From contig CAWCMK010000004.1 in NCBI GenBank assembly GCA_963796705.1, positions 310,001 through 374,000 on the forward strand: 64,000 nt of DNA, read 5' to 3'. The position numbers and the translations under genes are program-made. This document shows positions 60,978-64,000 of this stretch, in pieces. Position 1 is the stretch's first letter; each line of letters begins with the position of its first letter. The notes beneath the pieces are model-generated. The model worked only from the letters and a program-made list of their open reading frames with translations, ran no database searches and was not told where the DNA came from. Source of the DNA: VRUE01 sp963796705 (lineage in GTDB: Bacteria > Actinomycetota > Thermoleophilia > Solirubrobacterales > 70-9).

Positions 60978-61345
60978 CTGGAGGGCTCGAGCGAACGGAT
61001 GATCTCGGCCTGCAGGGCGAGCATCTCGCCAGCGTCGGTCTCGTGGTCATAACCGCAGAGGTGAAGGACGCCATGGACGGCGGCCTCGGTCAGGTCGCCG
61101 CAGCGTGCCGGGCAGATCGCCACGTCGCCCAGCTCGCGAGGCCCGGCGCTGGGCCCGGTGCCATCGACCGGGAAGGCGAGCACGTCGGTCGCGGCATCGA
61201 GGCCACGGTGGGCTCGGTTGAGTTCGCCGATCCGTCGCTCGTCGACGATCTGGACGGCGAGATGACCCTCCCCCACGCCGACCGCCGCCAGGGTCGCCTC
61301 GACCGCCGGTCGCAGTTCGTCGGGGACCTCGAGGTCGAGGCTCAA
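60974..61345 (-). CDS. ybeY: Endoribonuclease YbeY (16S rRNA maturation)
   Basis: A 123-residue metalloprotein with the UPF0054 zinc motif H-x3-H-x5-H in VHGVLHLCGYDHETDAGEML and RIGELNRAHRGLDAATDVLAFP. It processes the 16S rRNA 3' end and supports rRNA quality control. It starts at TTG 61345, overlapping the phoH stop as TTGA, and overlaps era at its other end. Confidence 0.95.
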   Translation of the reverse strand: MSLDLEVPDELRPAVEATLAAVGVGEGHLAVQIVDERRIGELNRAHRGLDAATDVLAFPVDGTGPSAGPRELGDVAICPARCGDLTEAAVHGVLHLCGYDHETDAGEMLALQAEIIRSLEPSR

Positions 61346-62283
61346 GATCTGTGGGCGTCGTAAGCGGCGACGATCCGTTGCACGAGCTTGTGGCGGACCA
61401 CGTCCTCGCCGCCGAAATGAACGAAGGAGATGTCCTTGACCTCACTGAGGATCTCGCGCACCGCGATCAACCCCGAGCGCTGATCGGTCGGCAGATCGAT
61501 CTGGGTCACGTCGCCGGTCACGACCATCCTTGAGTTGAAGCCGAGGCGGGTGAGGAACATCTTCATCTGCTCGGGGCTCGTGTTCTGCGCCTCGTCGAGG
61601 ATCACGAAGGAGTCGTTGAGGGTGCGGCCACGCATGAATGCCAGCGGCGCGACCTCGATCACGCCGCGCTCAAAGTAGCCGTTGACGCGGTCGGGGTCGA
61701 GCATGTCGTAGAGAGCGTCGAAGAGGGGACGCAGGTAGGGGTCGACCTTCGCCTGGATATCCCCGGGCAAAAAGCCGAGCCGCTCGCCGGCCTCGACCGC
61801 GGGCCGCGTCAGGATGATCCGCTGGACCTGCCTCTCGGCCAGCGCATGGGCGGCCATCGCCACCGCGAGGAACGTCTTGCCGGTGCCGGCCGGACCGATG
61901 CCGAAGGTGATCGTGTGACGGCGGATTGAATCCACGTAGCGCTTCTGGTTCACGGTCTTGGGCGCGACCTTCGTGTTGCGGTGACGCCAGACAACATCCT
62001 CGAGGATCTCGGCCGGGCTCTGGTGGGCATCGAGGGCGCCGGTCACCGCCTCGATCGTCCCGGGTGCCACCTCGTGCCCCTGCTCGATCAGCTCGACCAG
62101 CTCATCGACGACGGTTGCGGCGCTCTGCACGTCGACCGAGTCGCCATCGAGGGTCAGGACGTTGCCGCGGAGGTGGAACTCGACGTCGCCCAGGTGGCCG
62201 CGCAGAGCGCGCAGGACGGTGTCCTCGGAGCCGGCCAGCTCGGCGGCGACGGTGTTCTCGAGCGTCAGCTGCCTACGAGCCAA
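61342..62283 (-). CDS. PhoH family ATPase
   Basis: A 313-residue PhoH-like protein (YbeZ type): an N-terminal KH-like RNA-binding part, then a P-loop ATPase with ITFGIGPAGTGKTFLAVAMA, LTRPAVEAGERLGFLPGD and Walker B FVILDEAQNTSPEQMKMFL, ending with VTGDVTQIDLP. Family members assist YbeY in rRNA metabolism. TTG start at 62283, overlapping the yqeY stop by 11 bases. Confidence 0.95.
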   Translation of the reverse strand: MARRQLTLENTVAAELAGSEDTVLRALRGHLGDVEFHLRGNVLTLDGDSVDVQSAATVVDELVELIEQGHEVAPGTIEAVTGALDAHQSPAEILEDVVWRHRNTKVAPKTVNQKRYVDSIRRHTITFGIGPAGTGKTFLAVAMAAHALAERQVQRIILTRPAVEAGERLGFLPGDIQAKVDPYLRPLFDALYDMLDPDRVNGYFERGVIEVAPLAFMRGRTLNDSFVILDEAQNTSPEQMKMFLTRLGFNSRMVVTGDVTQIDLPTDQRSGLIAVREILSEVKDISFVHFGGEDVVRHKLVQRIVAAYDAHRS

Positions 62284-62704
62284 GGCGTTCCCGCACCGCC
62301 GTGCTGACCCGCTTACCGTCGGCGCGGCCCCCGACCCTCGGCATCAGCGCCGACATCACCTCGCCCATCTGCCGCGGCTCACTGGCGCCGGTCTCCTGCA
62401 GCGCGGCGTCGACCAGCTGGGCCAGCTCCTCATCGGAGAGCTGCTGGGGCAGGTAGGCCTCGATCAGTTCCGCCTCAAATCCCTCGGCATCGGCCCGCTC
62501 GTCGCGCCCGGCGTCCCGGAAGGCCTCGGCCGCCTCGAGTCGCTTCTTGCGCTCGCGCTGCAGAACGGCCACCTCGTCTCCCTTGCCGAGCTTCGCGTCC
62601 TGCTGAAGGGAGTCGACAATCAGTCGCAGGGCCGAGACACGCTCGCGCTCGCCGGCCTTCATCGCCGTGCGTACATCGGCCTGAACTTGCTCAAGAACGC
62701 TCAT
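62273..62704 (-). CDS. GatB/YqeY domain protein
   Basis: A 143-residue helical protein of the YqeY family (SVLEQVQADVRTAMKAGERER, RLIVDSLQQDAKLGKGDE, EAYLPQQLSDEELAQLVD, RQMGEVMSALMPRVGGRADG), related to the C-terminal tRNA-binding tail of GatB. A role in tRNA-linked amidation has been suggested for the family but not shown. Between murI and phoH on the same strand. Confidence 0.92.
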   Translation of the reverse strand: MSVLEQVQADVRTAMKAGERERVSALRLIVDSLQQDAKLGKGDEVAVLQRERKKRLEAAEAFRDAGRDERADAEGFEAELIEAYLPQQLSDEELAQLVDAALQETGASEPRQMGEVMSALMPRVGGRADGKRVSTAVRERLGS

Positions 62705-62711
62705 CTCAGCC

Positions 62712-63578
62712 CTAAGGGTAGGGACTATCGGGGTCCGGCACCTCGATCCGCCGGACCCCGCCGAGGGGCATCTGCAAGAAGCGGGTGCCGAGCTCGCGGA
62801 AGGACTTGACGTCGCCCGTGCAGAGGAAGCGGTAGGTGCCTTCTCCGTCGATCTCGTGCTCGAGGCCGGCCGTGGCGAGGGTGCGCTGCACGGCCGCCGC
62901 GACCGCGTGGCCCCCGCTGATCAGGCGGACGTCGCGTCCGAGGATCCGCTGCAGCATCGGCGCCACCAGCGGGTAGTGGGTGCAGCCGAGGATCAGGGTG
63001 TCGACCTCGGCGCGCCTCAGGGGCGCGCAATAGGCACGCGCCATCTCCATCACGCCCTCGTCGAAGGGCGATCCGTCCTGGATGAAGGGGGCCAGCTTGG
63101 GAGCCTCGACCTCGGTCACCTCGAGCGCCCGGCCCTGCATCTCCAGGGCCCGCCTGTAGGCGCCGCTCTCAACCGTGTTGGGCGTCGCCAGAACGCCAAC
63201 CCGGCCGCTGTCGGTGATCGCCGCGGCGATCTCGGCCTGCGGCTCGACAACCGGCACCAGCTGAACACCGTGCGCGGATGCGACCTCGCTGGCCACGTCC
63301 TCGCCGATCGCGGTCGCCGTGTTGCAGGCGATCACCAGCAGCTTGGCGGCGCCGCCGCCGAGCAGCATTTCGGCGATCGAGCGGATTCGCTCGCGCAGCA
63401 GCCCGGTGTCCCTGGTCCCGTAGGGGAACCACGCGGTATCACCGAGGTAGACGAAATCCTCCTCCGGTAGCGAGACCAGACACTCGTGCAGGACGGTCAG
63501 CCCGCCGACCCCCGAGTCGAACATCGCGATCGGCGGTGAGGCGTCGGGCTGCGGCAGCGGCGCGGAGATGGACGTCAG
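62712..63578 (-). CDS. murI: Glutamate racemase
   Basis: MurI makes D-glutamate for peptidoglycan. Both catalytic cysteines are present, in LVIACNTATAIGED and LILGCTHYPLVAP, as are AMFDSGVGGLTVLHEC and VYLGDTAWFPYG. The only ATG near the start (63524) would remove the first strand, so I place the start at CTG 63578, which overlaps the upstream stop as CTGA, in the manner of the many GTGA/ATGA junctions here (288 residues). Confidence in function is high, in the start moderate. Confidence 0.93.
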   Translation of the reverse strand: MTSISAPLPQPDASPPIAMFDSGVGGLTVLHECLVSLPEEDFVYLGDTAWFPYGTRDTGLLRERIRSIAEMLLGGGAAKLLVIACNTATAIGEDVASEVASAHGVQLVPVVEPQAEIAAAITDSGRVGVLATPNTVESGAYRRALEMQGRALEVTEVEAPKLAPFIQDGSPFDEGVMEMARAYCAPLRRAEVDTLILGCTHYPLVAPMLQRILGRDVRLISGGHAVAAAVQRTLATAGLEHEIDGEGTYRFLCTGDVKSFRELGTRFLQMPLGGVRRIEVPDPDSPYP

Positions 63579-64000
63579 GGCCGGACGACCATGAAGAAGA
63601 TCGTGACCGCGACGATCGCGCCGGCCAATTTGCCGCCGTTCTCGAGCTTCTTCGAGATCGCCGCGTACTCGGAGCTCAGGGTCTCGCCGGCGGCAAGATC
63701 GCGCTCCGCCAGCTCCAGCGCCCGGTCGGTGTTCGGCCGAAAGTAGCCGTGGACCATGCCAAACAGCGCGATGATCGCGATGAAGCCGACCGCGACCCAC
63801 GATTCTCCGGCGTTGATGTGGCCGTCGATCAACAGGTAGATGCCGGCCAGGAGGATGATCAGCAGGCCCGGGCTGAGGATCAGGCGATCGTGCTTTTGAA
63901 TCGCCCTCAGCACCGCCGGCACGCCGCGGGGCGAGCTCGATTCGGCGACGCCGATGAAGACACCGTAGGCGAAGGTCGGACCGATCGCGACCACGACCGC
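63575..64000 (-). CDS. DUF2269-like membrane protein (5' partial)
   Basis: The frame runs off the window edge. About 141 residues are seen: four hydrophobic segments (IGPTFAYGVFIGVA, ILSPGLLIILLAGIYLLI, VAVGFIAIIALFGMVHGYF, GAIVAVTIFFMVV) with an Asp/Glu-rich loop (RALELAERDLAAGETLSSEY), as in DUF2269/DUF2214-type integral membrane proteins of unknown function. It precedes murI with a four-base overlap. Confidence 0.75.
   Translation of the reverse strand, partial: AVVVAIGPTFAYGVFIGVAESSSPRGVPAVLRAIQKHDRLILSPGLLIILLAGIYLLIDGHINAGESWVAVGFIAIIALFGMVHGYFRPNTDRALELAERDLAAGETLSSEYAAISKKLENGGKLAGAIVAVTIFFMVVRP

Overview
The window is a high-GC (roughly 70% by eye) stretch of an actinobacterial chromosome. 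Gene content and order (a ceoB/ceoC-like TrkA pair beside an APC permease, Rex, an actinobacterial-type SOS box, a K+-independent H+-pyrophosphatase, secreted proteins with KNNSVTGAKV-type repeats) suggest the class Thermoleophilia (Solirubrobacterales or a relative). That placement is inference from protein style, not a database match. Genes are densely packed, many coupled by ATGA/GTGA/TTGA overlaps, and GTG, TTG and even CTG starts are common. No rRNA, CRISPR array or prophage was seen; there is one tRNA and one insertion sequence.

Layout. 1-2.8 kb: a two-gene heterodimeric ABC exporter (first gene cut by the window edge). 2.8-4.4 kb: a SHOCT/DUF6325 pair, a repeat-rich lipoprotein and tRNA-Gln. 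4.4-9.0 kb: an FAD reductase, two TrkA-type RCK proteins, an APC permease with a C-terminal Usp domain and a 63-aa membrane protein, a likely potassium-transport cluster. 9.1-13.6 kb: FMN alpha-hydroxy-acid oxidase, H+-pyrophosphatase, GCS2-family ligase. 13.7-18.8 kb: rex, glutaredoxin, the t6A genes tsaD/rimI/tsaB/tsaE, uracil-DNA glycosylase and an FmdB zinc ribbon. 18.9-21.1 kb: panC-panD-panB. 21.2-24.5 kb: adenylate cyclase, hexapeptide acyltransferase, two frameshifted small genes, a ROK kinase and the remnant of a sugar permease. 24.5-31.3 kb: uvrA (with an SOS box), two secreted proteins, a CnoX-like thioredoxin and uvrB. 31.3-34.5 kb: an amino-acid ABC transporter and a DoxX protein. 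34.5-39.0 kb: rpsA-coaE-lytic transglycosylase-MFS-membrane protein. 39.1-42.7 kb: tandem geranylgeranyl-reductase-like flavoproteins and an IS5-family element that split a small DMT transporter. 42.8-50.3 kb: His-rich secreted protein, polA, ACT-malic enzyme, SDR protein, lipoprotein and pfkA. 50.3-60 kb: methyltransferase, then a near-complete trp cluster (hisIE-trpE-trpG-trpD-trpC-htrA-trpF-trpB-trpA) with an HtrA protease embedded in it. 60-64 kb: era-ybeY-phoH-yqeY-murI and a membrane protein cut by the edge.

Functional themes. Pyrophosphate energy use is suggested by an H+-pyrophosphatase and a phosphofructokinase carrying PPi-type active-site residues. DNA repair (uvrA, uvrB, UDG, polA), coenzyme A synthesis (panBCD, coaE), tryptophan synthesis and tRNA/rRNA maturation account for most of the housekeeping genes. 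The most dynamic part is 39-43 kb, where a tandem duplication and a complete IS insertion with target-site duplication can be read directly. I did not find a clearly new defence or biosynthetic system. The best candidates for uncharacterised biology are the transglycosylase/MFS/membrane-protein operon, the tandem flavoproteins, the K+ cluster and the HtrA gene inside the trp operon.
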